This document shows positions 25,370 through 40,400 of a DNA stretch of 64,000 nt, piece after piece (position 1 is the first letter of the stretch; the number at the start of each line of letters is the position of its first letter). Location: contig JAETXT010000012.1 in assembly GCA_019188255.1 (NCBI GenBank), forward strand, positions 1,798,001-1,862,000, read 5' to 3'. This DNA is from Verticillium longisporum (Eukaryota > Ascomycota > Sordariomycetes > Glomerellales > Plectosphaerellaceae). Under the pieces are notes generated by a model. That model did no database searches, was not told the origin of the DNA, and saw only the letters and a program-made list of their open reading frames with translations. The position numbers and the translations under genes are program-made.

Positions 25370-27270
25370 CTTATTAATAAAGCTAATACTTAATATTAAA
25401 GAGATAAGAGAATATACTCTATTAATATAGTAACGTACTAGAAGTAATACTATTAATATAGAGGCTATAACTATATATCTCTAGCGAATATAGTCTATAA
25501 TAAGTAATATCGATAATAATAATAATATTATAGACCTAGATATCTAGACTATTAATAATACTATAGACTTATTTATTTAGAATATAGTTCTTAAGGATAC
25601 TAGCTAGACTAATAATAATACCTAGATTAGTAATAATACCTAGATTAATAATAATACCGATATAGAGGAGATTCCTATACTTAGAATAAAGAAAAGTAAG
25701 GCTAAGATTAAGGGTCTTATAAGTCTATTAGAGGAATTATAGGTTTTCAATACTATAGACTCTAATATAGGAAACCCTATATCCTTTAAACCCTAATATC
25801 CTAATACTCTATTCCTAGGAGATGATAATAGATTATAGATTTAGCTAGAATTATAGTAATATAAATATAATATAGGAAACCGAATCGAGAGGGTAATTAA
25901 GTAGATCCGAGTAACCCTAGGGAAGAAATATTTTAACGATTATTCTGTCTTCTTATAGATTTATAATAAGGAATAGAGTATTATACTCTTATCGTACTAT
26001 ATAATAGTAGATATATTTATTAACCTTATTCCTAATAAGGAGTATAATATATTCTAGATTAAGTCTAGTAGATATAAATATAGTATCTAGCTTAGGTTTT
26101 AATAGACCTTATTCCTCGAAGACTAATACTTAGGAAGTAAATATATCCTCTACCTAGCTAAGTACATCCTCTTATACCTTACTAACTCGGGCAGTATTTA
26201 ATTCTAGGCTCGATTAATTAGATAGGTCCTCTCTTATCTAATACTAGGCTATTTACTCCTTTATAGTATAATTAGAAATACTATCTATAATCTATACTAT
26301 TAAATAAAGATAAGAGAGTAACTATTTCTCGATAAATAATATAGAGTAGAATAAATAGTATAGCTCTAGGCCGCTTATTATATTATTCTTAAAGTTAAAG
26401 CCTCTATTTAGACTTTTCTTAAATTTAATAAATTTAATAATATCTATTATAAATAGCTATTTTTCTTAAATAGTATTTAAAAGGATAATAATCTTTATTT
26501 TATAAACTTATTTATAGCTATTAATTTAATAGAGAAATGTAAATTTATATTAATTATCTATTAATAGAAATATAATAGAGCCTATTACCGATTAGAATAG
26601 GACGATATATTATTTCCCTTTCCTATTATAATATTATCCGAGGTCCTATAATCTATATATACTAAATTAAACGAGAATAATTTACCCGATAATAAGGATC
26701 TAGATACCCTTAATAAATAATAATATCCTATAATATAAGAGAACGTCCTTAAGGGCTAGTAGATAATCGTCTCTAGAATAATTAAAAGAGTACTCTCTTT
26801 TATAGTAGAATCTACTTAAGGGAATACCTAAGGGGATAATTATACCTTAGAATATATAAACTCTAAGCTAAATAAAGCTAATAAAGTAATTATAATAATC
26901 TTATTTAATATCTCTTAGAAATAGATTAACTTTATTAATTTATAGAATATAATTCTAATATAAATCGATTAGATATTAATTAAGATTCTATAATTCCGAA
27001 ATAATGTTATTTAATATAATTTATATAATTTAACTAAAGCTATTTATAATAGAATTAAAGCTCTCGAGGATATAGTTAATAGAGTAAATAGTAGGATATA
27101 ATCGCTAATTACGATAACTTCGATAATAGAATATAGACTATTAATATTATTACTACTAGCTAGAGCCTCCTCTATTATAGAACTAGATTTACTTATAGGA
27201 TCTAGGACTATATAATATATACTAATAAAGGGATTCTTATTAATATGCTTAATTATATTATATTTATATT
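25370..27270 (+). pseudogene. 3' accessory ORF of L170-1, unknown product
   Basis: A single sense-strand frame of about 630 codons, between chromodomain and 3' LTR. Its stops are TAA/TAG and are less dense than in the other frame I read over the same start. Visible: an Asn/Asp-rich low-complexity region (25,500-25,680, SNIDNNNN-like), a Lys-rich patch (KKSKAKIK), a segment with LGKKYFNDYSVFL, and a later charged region with NENNLPDNKDLDTLNK and NRIKALEDIVNRVNSR, which looks like a coiled coil. The end is uncertain and could lie near 27,500. There is no clear membrane segment, so an envelope is not supported. The frame also exists in L170-2 and in truncated form in L170-3. I do not recognise it. 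Confidence 0.5.
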
Positions 27271-27784
27271 AATTATCTCTAAAAGGTATATTATTATAAC
27301 CCTTATTCTAATAGACTCCTATTAAATTATTATAATAGACTTTAGCTAAATTATTATTATAATAATCGCTAGCTAATAAATTATCTATTAAGACTAAGAT
27401 TTTAAGTACTATAAGCTTATCCCTATATTTACCGATTCCGTTTATTAAATTAGATATACTTAACGAAGATAAACTCTAGGAGGAATCCCCCTATTTAGTA
27501 AGTAAGAGGCGATAGGGATAAGACTCTAACCCGCTAATAAAGAGGTATTAATAGAATAGACTCTAAAACTAGAATAGCTAATCGCTATAAAGGGAATAAA
27601 GGTATAAGTAATAAGATTATATAAATAGTAGATTAATTAGGCTATTAGGAGTTAATATTATATAATTAGGATATTAGGACTTTATACTATATAATTAAGT
27701 AATTAAGGATCTATAGTTTATTATATAATCGGGGAAATAAGGACTATATTACTTTATAGATATAGTTCCTCGAGGAGGCAGTAA

Positions 27785-27954
27785 TATTAAGGGCACCTAT
27801 AGAGACTACTCTAGCTACGGACTCTAGCTAGACTCTGCTAGAGTCCTAGGGCTAGGGCACTCTACTAATAGGGGTATCTGCCTAGATACTAGTAGTACTA
27901 GATAGTTAACTATTTATATTAATACTAATATACCCCTAATATAAGGTCCTAATA
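27785..27954 (+). repeat. 3' LTR of L170-1
   Basis: 170 bp, preceded by the purine tract cgaggaggcag (27,770-27,780). It differs from the 5' LTR by an 11-bp net length difference plus transitions. Confidence 0.85.
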
Positions 27955-30665
27955 ATTAATTACTAATAAAATAAGGACGACCCTTATACTATAATAGAGG
28001 GACTACTCCCTATTAAGTAAGGAACCTAAACTTATATTCTATAAGAACTCTATTTAAAGGCTAAGGGGCTACTTTTATAATATCTATAAATATATACTTC
28101 TATTATAATAAAATTAGCTATTAAATATAAAATTGCTTATAGCTAGACTCCTAGAGATATAAAGCTATAATTATAAATATATAATTATTTAAATTCGAGG
28201 GTATCTAGATAATAGAGCTCCTAGAAAACGATTTAATATAGGCCTTAATCTAAAGAATACTATATTTAAAATAAATATTAGGAAAACTATTAAAATATTA
28301 ATAATTACTTTATAATAAAATAAAGAGATTAAATTCTCTATTAACTTAGATATAAATATTATAATAGATATTATTAATCTTATTCTTATTTAACTATTAG
28401 AATTATAAGAAATAGAAAGTATAGAAGCCTTTAAATTATAAACGTTTAATAGCTAGATAATAATTAATTATAGTATATTTATATTCTCTTTCTATCTACT
28501 AGATATATAGAACTGCTTTTAATTACTATATTAATTATTTATATATATAGAATAGCTTAAAGGGTCTAATTATATATTCCTATTTAATGATAATATAAAG
28601 AAAGAAAGTATTTAAATAAATACTTCTATTCGATCCTTTATCTAAAGCTATATATTAAATATAGATTTAGAAGAGTTCGTAAATATATTAATTAAGGATA
28701 AAGCTAAGGCTTATATTATTTATATTACTTAAGCTATAAAAATAATATTTAATATAATTATCCCTATTATTAACGATTTATCCCTAAATAAGGGGTAAGC
28801 TAAAGTACTTCTTATAGAATTTACTAAATTTAAAGATATTTTCTCTAAAGATTTAGTAAAGAAATTATTAATATTAAAAGATAAAGAGTATTTAATAGAC
28901 TTAAAAGAAGGAGCTAAACCCCTTTATAGCCCTATCTATTTATTATTTTAAAAATAATTAAAAGAGTTTTATTATTATATTATAGTAAAGGAAGCTATAA
29001 AGAGGATTAAAAAGTCTATTAGCCCTATAAAGGCTTTAATTCTATTTATATTAAAGAAGGATAGGAGCTTACGTTTATATATAGATTATTAAAGCTTTAA
29101 TATAATTATAATAAAGAATTATTACTTTTTCCTATTAATTAATAAACTTTTAAACTATTTTATAAAAATATAATACTTTTCTAAAATTAATATCTAGGAT
29201 ATTTATTATTAAATTTATATTAAGAAGAATAATTAATAGAAAATAGCTTTCTAGATAAAGTATAAATATTATAAATATATTATAATATTATTTAGATTAA
29301 TAAATACTTTTATTATTTTCTATATATATATTTATTAAATATTTACTAAATTATTAAATAATTTCTATATTATTTATTTAAATAATATATTAATTTATTT
29401 ATAAATAAAGGAAGAATATATAACCTATTTTTAATAAATCCTAAAAAGACTTTAAGATTTTAAGCTCTTTATTAAATAATTAAAGTATTTATTTTACTAA
29501 GATAAAGTAGAATTCCTAGGATTTATTATTTTAAAAGAAAATATAATTATAGATTTAAATTATATCTAAACTATAATTAAATAATAATTCTTAAAATCCT
29601 TTAAAGATATATAAATATTCCTAAGCTTTATAAACTTCTATAAATAGTTTATAGAAGGCTATTTAAAAATAATAGCCCTTATATCTATTCTATTAAAGGG
29701 AAGTATTATAAGGGTTAAGAAGGGGCTATTTAAATAGCTATTTAAGGTTTAGAAGGTATTTAAATAATTAAAAATTATATTTACTATTATTATAATTTTA
29801 AGATATTAGGACTATATATTAGAAGGCTAAATCGAGATTAATATATTTATTAATACTATTTTAAGGATCTTTAATTAAAAGTATAAAAATAGATAAAAGC
29901 TTATTATCTATTATTTATAGAAACTATTATTAATTAAATAATAATAAAGTATTAAATAATAAGAACTATTTATAATTATAGAGAGCCTTAAATATTAATA
30001 TTATTACTTAGAGGGTATAGGATAGGTTTTTATTATATTAATTAAGTATTAAGCTCTTAAAAGTATTATATAAATATTAATAAAAGACCTTCGAAGAAAG
30101 CTTATATAATAAATATATATAGATTATTATCTTTTAATTTTAAAATCTAATATTAGTTTAGAGTTATAAACTTAATTAATAAGTTCTTAAAGTAATTAAA
30201 TTATATAAGGAATAAATACTAATAAATAATATACTTCTTATTTTATCTAAAAAGCTATAATTTATAAAAGATTTAATTATAAATATTTAATAAACTATTA
30301 TTAAGATTAAGCTAAAGGATATTATAAATAGAGCGTATATTTAAGCTATAAAAATAACCTTATAAAGATAGAAGCCTATCCTTATATTAAAACGTTATTA
30401 TAGCTCTAGGGAAAGAAGGATTTTACTTTTTAAATAAAGAGTAAAATATATTTATATTATTATTAAAAAAAAACGAAAAAAGAAGCTCTTTTTCGATTTT
30501 AAAGCTAAAAAGCTAAAGCTAAGAAATTAATAATAATTTATTAAGAGATTATTTAAATAGAGTCTAAGGACCTAGGAGAATCTAAGGTTATTATTCTAGA
30601 TTAATATATCTTATATTCTATTATAAAGGAGCTTATAAAGAATAAAATAATATTAAAGCTTATTT
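27955..30665 (+). mobile_element. L191c, internal fragment
   Basis: Forward L191 sequence equivalent to about 16,245-18,960 of L191b: gag end, protease, RT and RNase H, then the start of the spacer before integrase. It starts directly at the L170-1 3' LTR and is cut on the right by the L191d 5' LTR. Bases 30,661-30,665 (tattt) would be the target duplication of L191d. It is strongly decayed: the RT active site near 29,380 reads YLNN and most CpGs are TpA. Confidence 0.8.
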
Positions 30666-32159
30666 TATAAAGAGTTAGATATTAGATATCTAGTAGTAGG
30701 TTATTACTAATAGATTAATAATAAGATCTAGTTTATAAGTAGAATTAAGGCTATACTCGATAGCCTCGATAAGTTAAAGTTATAATACTAATACGCTAAT
30801 TAAAATCCGAATTATCTACTTTCCCTAATTAAGGCCCTTAGCCTAATACCTTTATATTCTTTAATTTCTATAACCTATAATTAGATTAAGCTAAATAATA
30901 GATTAAACTAAGTATATTAGGACTTAGAAGCGAATTACTTATTATAGTAATTAATAATTAGACGATAAGCTAATAAGGATATTATCGGAATCGTTAAGAG
31001 ATAATCGTAATAGAAAGACTATACCTAAACTAGGATCCTTTTCGCTAAATTATCGCTAAACTATCGAAGAGCCTTCTCAATAAACGGAACCTTAATTATA
31101 GGTATTCTAGGCCTTAGTTAAGGAACTCCAAGAATAAAGGCTAGAAAATCGATTTCTAATTTAATATTTTATTAAATAAACTCTAATTATAAAGAATTAT
31201 AATAAGCCTCTTATTTATAATTATAAGATATTCGAGGAGGATATTATAATTACTTAAATTAATAATTAGCTTATTATTATTAAAGCTAGAAATGCTTTCT
31301 AGTTTAATATAAATATAGCCTAAATTATTAAATAATCGACGATTAAATTTACTTATATTCTTTAAATAATATAGTAAAACTATATATAAAACCTAAAAAT
31401 AATTTACTAAGAGGACTCTAATATTAATAATATAAATATCTATTAAAGGGACTTTTAAAGCTTTATTAAATAAGAATACCTATTAAGACCTTATATTAGG
31501 GGTATATTAGTATTAGTATAAATAGTTAACTATCTCGTACTACTAGTATCTAGGCAGATACCCCTATTAGTAGAGTGCCCTAGCCCTAGGACTCTAGTAG
31601 AGTCTAGCTAGAGTCTATAGCTAGAGCAGTCTCTATAAGTGCCCTTAATACTACTACCTCCTCGAGGAACCGTATCTATAGAGTAATATAGTGCTTATCT
31701 CCCCGATTATATAGTAAATTATAGATCCTTAATTACTTAATTATATAGTATAAACTCCTAATATCCTAATTATATAATATTAACTCCTAATAGCCTAATT
31801 AATCTACTATTTATATAGTCTTATTACCTATACCTTTATTCCCTCTATAGCGATTAGCTACTCTAGTTTTAGAGTCTATTCTATTAATGCCTCTTTATTA
31901 ATAGGTTAGAGTCTTATCCCTATCGCCTCTTACCTATTAGGTAGGGGGATTCCTCCTAGAGTTTATCTTCGCTAAGTATATCTAATTTAATAAACGGAAT
32001 CGGTAAATATAGGGATAAGCTTATAATGCTTATAGTCTTAATCTTAATAGATAACCTACTAGCTAGCGATTATTATAATAATAACTTAGCTAGAATCTAT
32101 TATAATAATTTAATAGGAGTCTATTAGAATAGGGGTCGTAGTAATATACCTCCTAGAGA

Positions 32160-34065
32160 TAATTAATATAAGTATAATATAATTAAGCGTACTAGTAGGA
32201 ATCCCTTTATTAGTATATATTATATAGTCCTAGATCCTATAAGTAAATCTAGTTCTATAATAGAGGAGGCTCTAGCTAATAGTAATAATATTAATAGTTT
32301 ATATTCTATTATCGAAGTTATTATAATTAGCGATTATATCCTACTATTTACTCTATTAATTATATCCTCGAGAGCTTTAATTCTATTATAAATAGCTTTA
32401 GCTAAATTATATAAATTATATTAAATAATATCGTTTCGGAGGTATAGAATCTTAACTAATATCTAATCGACTTATATTAGAATTACGTTCTATAAATTAA
32501 TAAAATTAATCTATTTCTAGAGATATTAAATAAGATTATTATAATTACTTTATTAGCTTTACCTAGCTTAGAATCTATATATTCTAAGGTATAATTATCC
32601 TCTTAAGTATTCCCTTAGGTAGATTCCGCTATAAAAGAGAATACTCTTTTAATTATTCTAGAGACGATTATCTACTAGCTCTTAGGGATATTCTCTTATA
32701 TTATAGGATATTATTATTTATTGAAAGTATCTAGGTCCTTATTATTAAGTAAGTCGTTCTCGCTTAATTTAATATATATAGATTATAGGACCTTAGATAA
32801 TACTATAATAGGAAAGGGAAGTAATATATCGTCCTATTCTAATTAATAATAGGCTCTATTATACCTCTATTAGCGGATAATTAGTATAAATTTACCCTTC
32901 TCTATTAGATTAGTAACTATATATAAGTTTATAAAATAAAGATCGCTATCCTTCTAAATACTATTTAAGAAAAATAGCTATTTATAATAGATATTACTAA
33001 GTTTACTAGGTTCGAGAAGAGTCTAAATAGAGGCTTTAACCTTAAGAATAATATAGTAAATAGCCTAGAACTATACTATCTATTCTACTCTATATTATTT
33101 ATTAAGAAATAGTTATTCTCCTATCTCTATTTAATAATATAGATTATAGATAGTACTTCTAATTATATTATAAAGGAATAAGTAGCCTATTATTAAGTAA
33201 GAGAGGACCTATTTAATTAATTAAGCCTAGAATTAAGTATTACCCGAATTAATAGGGTATAGGTAGATATACTTAGCTAGGCGGAGGATATATTTACTTC
33301 CTAAGTATTAGTCTTCGAGGAATAGGGTTTACTAAAACCTAAGCTAGATACTATACTTATATCCGCTAGACTTAGTCTAGAATATATTATACTCCTTATT
33401 AGAAATAAAGTTAATAAGTATATCTATTACTATATAGTACGATAGGGGTATAATACTCTATTCTTTATTATAAATCTATAAGAAGATAGAGTAATCGTTA
33501 ATATATTTCTTCCCTAAAGTTACTTAGATCTACTTAACTACTCTATTAATTTAGTTTCCTATATTATATTCGTATTACTATAACTCTAGCCGAACCTACG
33601 ATCTACTATTATCTCCTAGGAATAGAGTATTAGGATATTAGGGTTTAAGGGATATAGGGTTTCCTATATCGGAGTCTATAGTATTAAAAACCTATAGTTC
33701 CTCTAGTAGACTTATAAGACCCTTAGTCTTAGCTTTGCTTTTCTTTACTCTAGGCATAGGAATCTCCTCTATATTAGTATTATTATTAGTCTAAGTATTA
33801 CTACTAGTCTAAGTATTATTATCGGTCTAGCTAGTATCCTTAGTAACTATATTCTAAATAAATAGGTCTATAATATCGTTAATAGTCTAGATATCTAGGT
33901 CTATAATATCGTCGTCGTCGTCGATATTACTTATTATAGACTATATTCGCTAGAGATACGTAGTTACGGCTTCTATATTAGCAGCATTACTTCTAGTATA
34001 GTACTATACTAGTAGAGCGTATTTTCTTATCTCTTTAGTATTAAGCATTAGCTTCGCTAGCGAGT
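32160..34065 (-). pseudogene. 3' accessory ORF of L170-2
   Basis: Same sense-strand frame as in L170-1, here on the minus strand of the window. A tcgtcgtcgtcg run at 33,910-33,921 on the + strand is the Asp-codon repeat of its low-complexity region. It retains more CpG than the L170-1 copy in places. Broken by TAA/TAG. Product unknown. Confidence 0.45.
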
Positions 34066-36799
34066 TAGGTCTTAGTATAATCGGATATAGCGCTATATAG
34101 TTACTAAGTAGTAATCGGTAGGAATAGTATAGGACGTAGATAAGTATAGTAAAGATAAGAGTAGTAGCGAAAATAAGTAAAGTAAAGATATAAATAGTAA
34201 TAAAGATAAATATAGTAAAGATATAAATAGTAAAGATAAGTATAGTAAAGATAAAGGTAATAATAGTAGGAGGTAAAGTTATATAGGGTATTAAGGGGTA
34301 GACGATATAATCTATATTAGTATTATATTCCTTCTATTTACTTATTTACTTATTATTTCTATTAAAACTATTACTTAGTCCCCGTAACTAGATTCTAATC
34401 TTAATATTAATTAGCGGAATCCGATTAACGATTATCGTTTCTAGTTCTTAGTAATTAGGCTATTAAATCTCTATAGTCTATATTAGGTATTTAGTCTTAT
34501 ATCTATATACTAAGTCGTTTACTATATATAGTATATCCGCCTAATATATCTATTTATTACATTTATATCCCTAATTCTTCTATTTTATAAAGTATTATAG
34601 TCGTAGTTAGCTAGATAGCTATCTTATATAATAATCTAATAGTCTCTTAACTTTATATTAATCTCTATCCTCTTCCGATATTATAGGTTTAGTCGTAGAC
34701 GATTAATATACTTATAGATTATTATCTAGTAGATACGGAATAAGCTATTTTATAGATATTATATTATATACTCTCTATTTTATAGGGAACTTTAGTTTAT
34801 ATATTAAAGAGCTTCTTTTCTCTAGAATAATAAAAGGTCCTACTTATTACTAGCTCTATTTCTATAATAATCTACTAGGAAGCTTATATCCTTTATTTAA
34901 TTTAAGAAATACTCTATTACTAACCTCGAAGTATACTAATTAGTACTTCTTATTATAGGCTTTCTTAGCTTTAGCCTATATATAAGCTATAGATACTTAT
35001 ACCTCCTATTAATAGAGCTTTCTTATAGTTTCGATAATCTCCCTATCCTATATTCTATTTATTAGCTAATTAGTAGCTATTATAGGCTTAAATCCTAGAA
35101 ATAGCTTATTTAGAGTATAATTAATAATATATTATTTAGTATTATTAATAGTAAACTAAAGCGGAATTAAGATATCTAGCTAAAGTATATCTAATAATAA
35201 TATATAATATTATAATATAATTTCTATTATTTAGTTTTTACGTTCCGATAATCCGTTAATCTATAAATATTATACTATCGAAAATAGTAGATCGACCTTA
35301 AAGGCCTTAAATACGTTCTTCTAGAATAAGCCTATAAACTTTAAATCTCTATTAGAGATACTTACTAATAGTAAACCCTAATCTATAGATAGAAGACCTT
35401 TTATAAAGAAGATAGCCTAATTATTAGCATTATACTCTATATTACTAGGAATAAGTAGAGTCTTCTTAGAGTACGTATCTAGTATTATTATTATAGAGTC
35501 GAGGACCTATACTTTTAACTCTAATAGCCTCTAGAAGGAGAACTATATAAGTATTTTAAATAATCTAATAATAAAATTAATTATAATTATATAGAATGGT
35601 CTTATTAATATCTAAATCGGTTATAGTTTATTAAATAGTTTATTTCTATTTATAGAGAATATTAGATATTCTAGATAATATCTCTACTATTTCTTAATTA
35701 TCTATTACTTTCCTTTAAACTATATATTATCGAGCTTATATAATATCTTATTTAATTTAAAGTAATACCCTCTATTATATATAAGCTAGAGTAATTCTAG
35801 TACGATTAATTTTAGTATATATAATTATCGTCTAGTAGTCCCTAGTTCGATATTATATAGTAGGGCGTCTTCTTCTTTAAAGGCTAGGAAGTTTATCTTT
35901 AGGCTATACTTATATTTCTATAAATCTTAAATATATTATAGGATATTCTTATAGTATATATCTATTTAATACCTATCTATAATCTACTATCGGAGTATAG
36001 TAGATATCTCTATATAGAGGCTTAAGAAGTATATAGTATTATCCTATATATTATCTAGTTTATAGCTAATCTAGAACTATAGTCTAGCTTCCTATTCCTA
36101 TTAATAGGACTCGTCTTTAATAGTAGGCAGCCTCGAGAGAGCATCTAGGATAAGGTTTATCTTACTTAGTATATATACTATATCGAGGCGGAATTAACTT
36201 AGGTAAATCGCTATTAATATAAGTCTTAGGTTCGCTTTATTAATATCTACTATAATAAGACTAATATAGTTAATAATCCCTTTTAGCATTTAGTAATCTA
36301 TTAATACGATAATAGGGTATTAATAAGACTAGATTAAAGTCTATAGCTTCTATATAGCCTATACTAGATAGGCTATTTCTAGTTCTATAGCCTTAGCTAA
36401 GGCTTCTAATTTTATTATTAATCTATTAAGGAATATTACTAGCTATACTATCTTATCGGAGATATATCTACTATCCTAGTAAATATCTATATAGAATATA
36501 AATAAGCTAAAGCCTCTATTACTAGTATTTATCTTAAAGAACGTAATTCTATTTAAGTTATAATAATATAGTAGAGTCGGCTATATTAACTATTCCTATA
36601 AAATATAGAATATTTCCTTTTCCTCTCCTATTAAGATAAAGGTCCGCTTTAAGGTATATATTATTTAAGTATACTTATTTATCTTCTTTTAAGGGTCGAC
36701 CTTACCCTCTTCCTAGAATTATCTAAGTAAAGCGATCTTCTAGTCCTCTAATAGCTTAGCCTTAAGCTAGTAATATAGAATGAATCTATATAATTATCC

Positions 36800-37480
36800 T
36801 ATTATTCCTAGATAGGTCTCTAGGTCCGATAATAATATTAAATACTTTAGCTTAATAATAGCTATTAATCTCTCTACTATAGTCCTAAGGTATTAACCCG
36901 AAATCCTAATAATATAATAGAGGGGTATATATAGAAGGACTTTATTAAGCTTAATATTAGTCTAGATTCCTTAAAGAGGCTAAGGACTATCTATAAATAT
37001 TCTAGATATTCCTTAAAAGAGTCGCTAAAGACTATTATATTATTAATATATATTCGAGTAAAACGTTAATATAAATATAGCTTTTAATCTATAAAGTATT
37101 AAATATATATTAAAGAGTTCTAATATCCTATTAATACTATATAGGACTTTTCTAATCCCTATAGACTAATAATAATTATTCGATCCTTATAAATACTATA
37201 GACTAATAATTAATAGAAGGATATAGATATATTAAATATTAATAGAAAGGCCTTCCTATATAATCTATTAATAATCTCCTCCTATAATAGTATAGGATAA
37301 TTATCTAATATAAATATATCGTTTAATTACTTAAGGTCTATTATAATTATACTCTTATATATACCGTTTATAATCTACTATATAATAAAGACTAAATAGC
37401 TAAATAAAGTAAGCTACTTTATTTATTCTAATCGTACTAGCTTATATATCTTATTAAACTTCTTATCGAGTAATCGCCTA
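36800..37480 (-). pseudogene. L170-2 reverse transcriptase
   Basis: Minus-strand RT equivalent to 14,100-14,800 of L170-1. The active site complement lies at about 37,037-37,055, with tattaat where L170-1 has tcgacga, giving Asn-Asn instead of Asp-Asp. The change equals two CpG-to-TpA conversions. Confidence 0.65.
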
Positions 37481-40400
37481 TCTTCGACTCTAAGGGGATA
37501 CGCTTTAGAGCCTAGTTTCTTAGATTACTATCTATCTACTAAGTCTATCCTTATCTATTTATTATCTAGTATTAGGATAATTCTATAGTCTCTCTAATAG
37601 TTAAACGATTTTAATAACTATTTAACTTAATTAGCTTATAAAGGGTTCTTAATATAGATACTAATACCCTCTCTTATATATAGTTCCTTAATATCCTAAG
37701 AGCGTTCTACTCTAAGAGATAGTTTAAATTCTCGTAGCTCCCTAAATATAATTTAGTCCTTATAGCTATTCTCGGGTTATCTAGTAAAGAAGGCTAATAT
37801 TATATCGTTATCTAGATCGAATTCCTAATAGCTATATACTACTTTAGCTATATATTAATCTACTAGAAAGCTTCCTTCTAGGTTAGTATCCTTAATATAG
37901 CCTAGATAGGTATTCTAGTCTACTTTTATAGTCTCCTCTAAGTTATTAAATATAAATATAAAATATAGTCTAGAATAGGATATTTAATATAATTATATTA
38001 AAGGGTTATCTATTATAAAGGTATATTCTTATTTAGTACTATATTTATTATAATAAAAGAGTCTACTATATTATATTAGTACTTTTATAATCGATCTAAG
38101 TAATAGAGTAGCCTTAGATATCGCTATTATTCTCCTTTTAATTAGGTTAGATTTCGATTTATATAAGAATAATATCTATATCCTATAATAATAATTAAAT
38201 ATTAAATTATTAGAGCTAAAGAGTATATCTACTCTATATTAATTAAGGAATTTATATCTAAGTAATAGCTTTAGAGCTAGGTTCTATATATACTATACTA
38301 TAATAGTAATATAGCTAAATACCCTAATATCCTATCTACTAATAAGACCTAGAATATATAGGTCGAAGGTTGCCTTATAGTCTAATTCGACTTAGATCCC
38401 GCTAATTCCTCGGACTATCTTCTTCTCTAATATATCGATTATTATACTCTTACTAAATTTAGTAAACTAGTCTTAATCTATTATTACTCCTAAGTAAGCA
38501 GAGTCTATAGCGATATAGTACTATTTACCTCTTAGTTTAAATAATACTAGGAATAAGTAATACTTATATCCCGATTATCTCCCGATTTACTATTAATTCC
38601 CTAAGTATTCTAGGCTTTAAGCCTCGATAATATCGTCTTTATTAAATACTAGGAATATAGTCTAGCTATTAAGTATCTTAGATTCTATTATCTACTCTAT
38701 AATAGTATTTACTATAATACTCTATTATATCTATAAGGAGTCTTTTCTTACCTATAGGCCCTAGCCTTTAGGTTTTAGTAGAGTATAGTTATTAGCGAAG
38801 ATATAATCTATAAATAGTTGCTTAGACTCGAAGTACTTCTTATATTTATAATAGTATTATAGTATATACTCTTACTATAAGGAGTCTTTATACTATAGTT
38901 TATTAATTAGTATAGAGAGGTATAAGGAAGTAATAGTATTATAATTAATATAGGAGTCTAATATATCTTATTTATCCTCTTTTATTAAAAAAACTTCCTC
39001 TACTATTTTATAACTATCCTATTAGAGGTCTTATTTATTCTCCTAAGAGTCTTAATTAATTAAGTAAATATATATATAATTAGTCTAGCTATTACTATAT
39101 CTAGTCTATCTTTAATATAGCCTATAGCTATCTATATATTAGCCTCTAAATATATAACTACTATATATAAATATAATTTCTCTATAGAATAAGCTTCTAA
39201 TAGTACTACCTCCTTAAGGGAGGTCGTATCTATTATCGTTATTATATTAGCTTCCTTAATTATTATATTGGCCGTTCTAGTTATTATAGGAATTATATTT
39301 ACTATTATATATAGTTCTATTACTATTCTAGTTATTATACCTATTTTTATTCTATCGCTAGTCTTCCTTCTAGCTATATCTATAGTAAGGATCGGTATTA
39401 TAACTATTATCCTTTCATTAATCTAATTAATATAAATTATATATTAAGAAGGCGACGTTATCTAGTTTATCATCGTAGCTATAGTTATCGTCTATAGTAT
39501 ATACTATTATAGGGCATCTAGCGTCTATTAGAATAGAGTCTCTCTTTAAGAGTTCTACCTTATCCTAGGCATTATAGATAAATAAATTAATAGTAGTATT
39601 ATAGTTAAGCTTAAGTAAATATACTACTAGAATACTATCGATTTTAAGGTATACTTAGTTTAATTATATTAATAGATTATTTATTCTAATAGTATTATAG
39701 AGTCTAATAATATCGAGGATGAATTTCTAGAGATTACGATCTATATAGACGTCCTATCTAAAGTATTAATAGATATTAAATAGCTCCATAGCCTTAATAG
39801 AATCTAAGGCGAACTAATGTCTAAGTAGCCGTCTCTAAACGGTAAGCCTAGTATAGAGTCTTTATTTCTCGTCTTCGGTTAATATTATATACTATGCCTT
39901 AGCAGAGCCTAAGAGTAGCTATAGTAGAGTATATATTACTATAGCCTATCTATTAATAGTATCCGCCTAATTATTAATAGAGTTAAGAAATATATCGATA
40001 TTAGTCTAATATATATCTTACTTAATAATATAGATTAAGGATCTTTCCTATTTACTAGAATCGGGTTTATAGTCTAAGTAGAAGTATCTATATATTAATA
40101 CTTTCTAGTTATTTATAGGTCCTATCCCCTAGTTTATAGTATTAATTTAGAGCTATATCTATAGGATCTCTATTATAATTACTAGCTATTATTATATAGT
40201 TATCGTAGAGGCTATTCCTAGAGCTAGTATCTAATCCTATTCTACTATAGCCGATTCTTACTATCTAATAGATAGTATTAGCGATATATTAATTCTAGGA
40301 GAGGTAGGTTAATCCTATATAGAGGAGGTCTCTATTAAAAGGGTTTCTTTAGTTATAGGAAATACTATAGAGTGCTTTCAAGCTATTATTCTACTTTTAA

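Larger units (their letters stand above)
10247..27954 (+). mobile_element. L170-1, Ty3/Gypsy chromovirus (split by L191b)
   Basis: Complete L170 element of about 9.75 kb once the 7,957-bp insertion (L191b plus one TSD copy) is removed. LTRs are 10,247-10,427 (181 bp) and 27,785-27,954 (170 bp), starting tatta and ending ccta(a)ta as expected for RIP-changed TG...CA ends. Order: leader, gag-like region (about 10,780-12,950), protease/RT (about 13,500-14,800), RNase H (about 14,880-15,039 and 23,002-23,300), integrase (about 23,640-24,420), chromodomain (about 24,775-24,935), a 3' accessory frame, and a purine tract (27,768-27,780). The flanks do not share a TSD. The left flank is reverse L191 RT and the right flank is forward L191 gag, so the element has been through a rearrangement. 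Confidence 0.85.

Noticed and set aside
33905..33925. tcgtcgtcgtcg triplet repeat
   Set aside because: It is the Asp-codon run of the L170 accessory frame read on the other strand; the same region in L170-1 and L170-3 has aataat runs after CpG decay.
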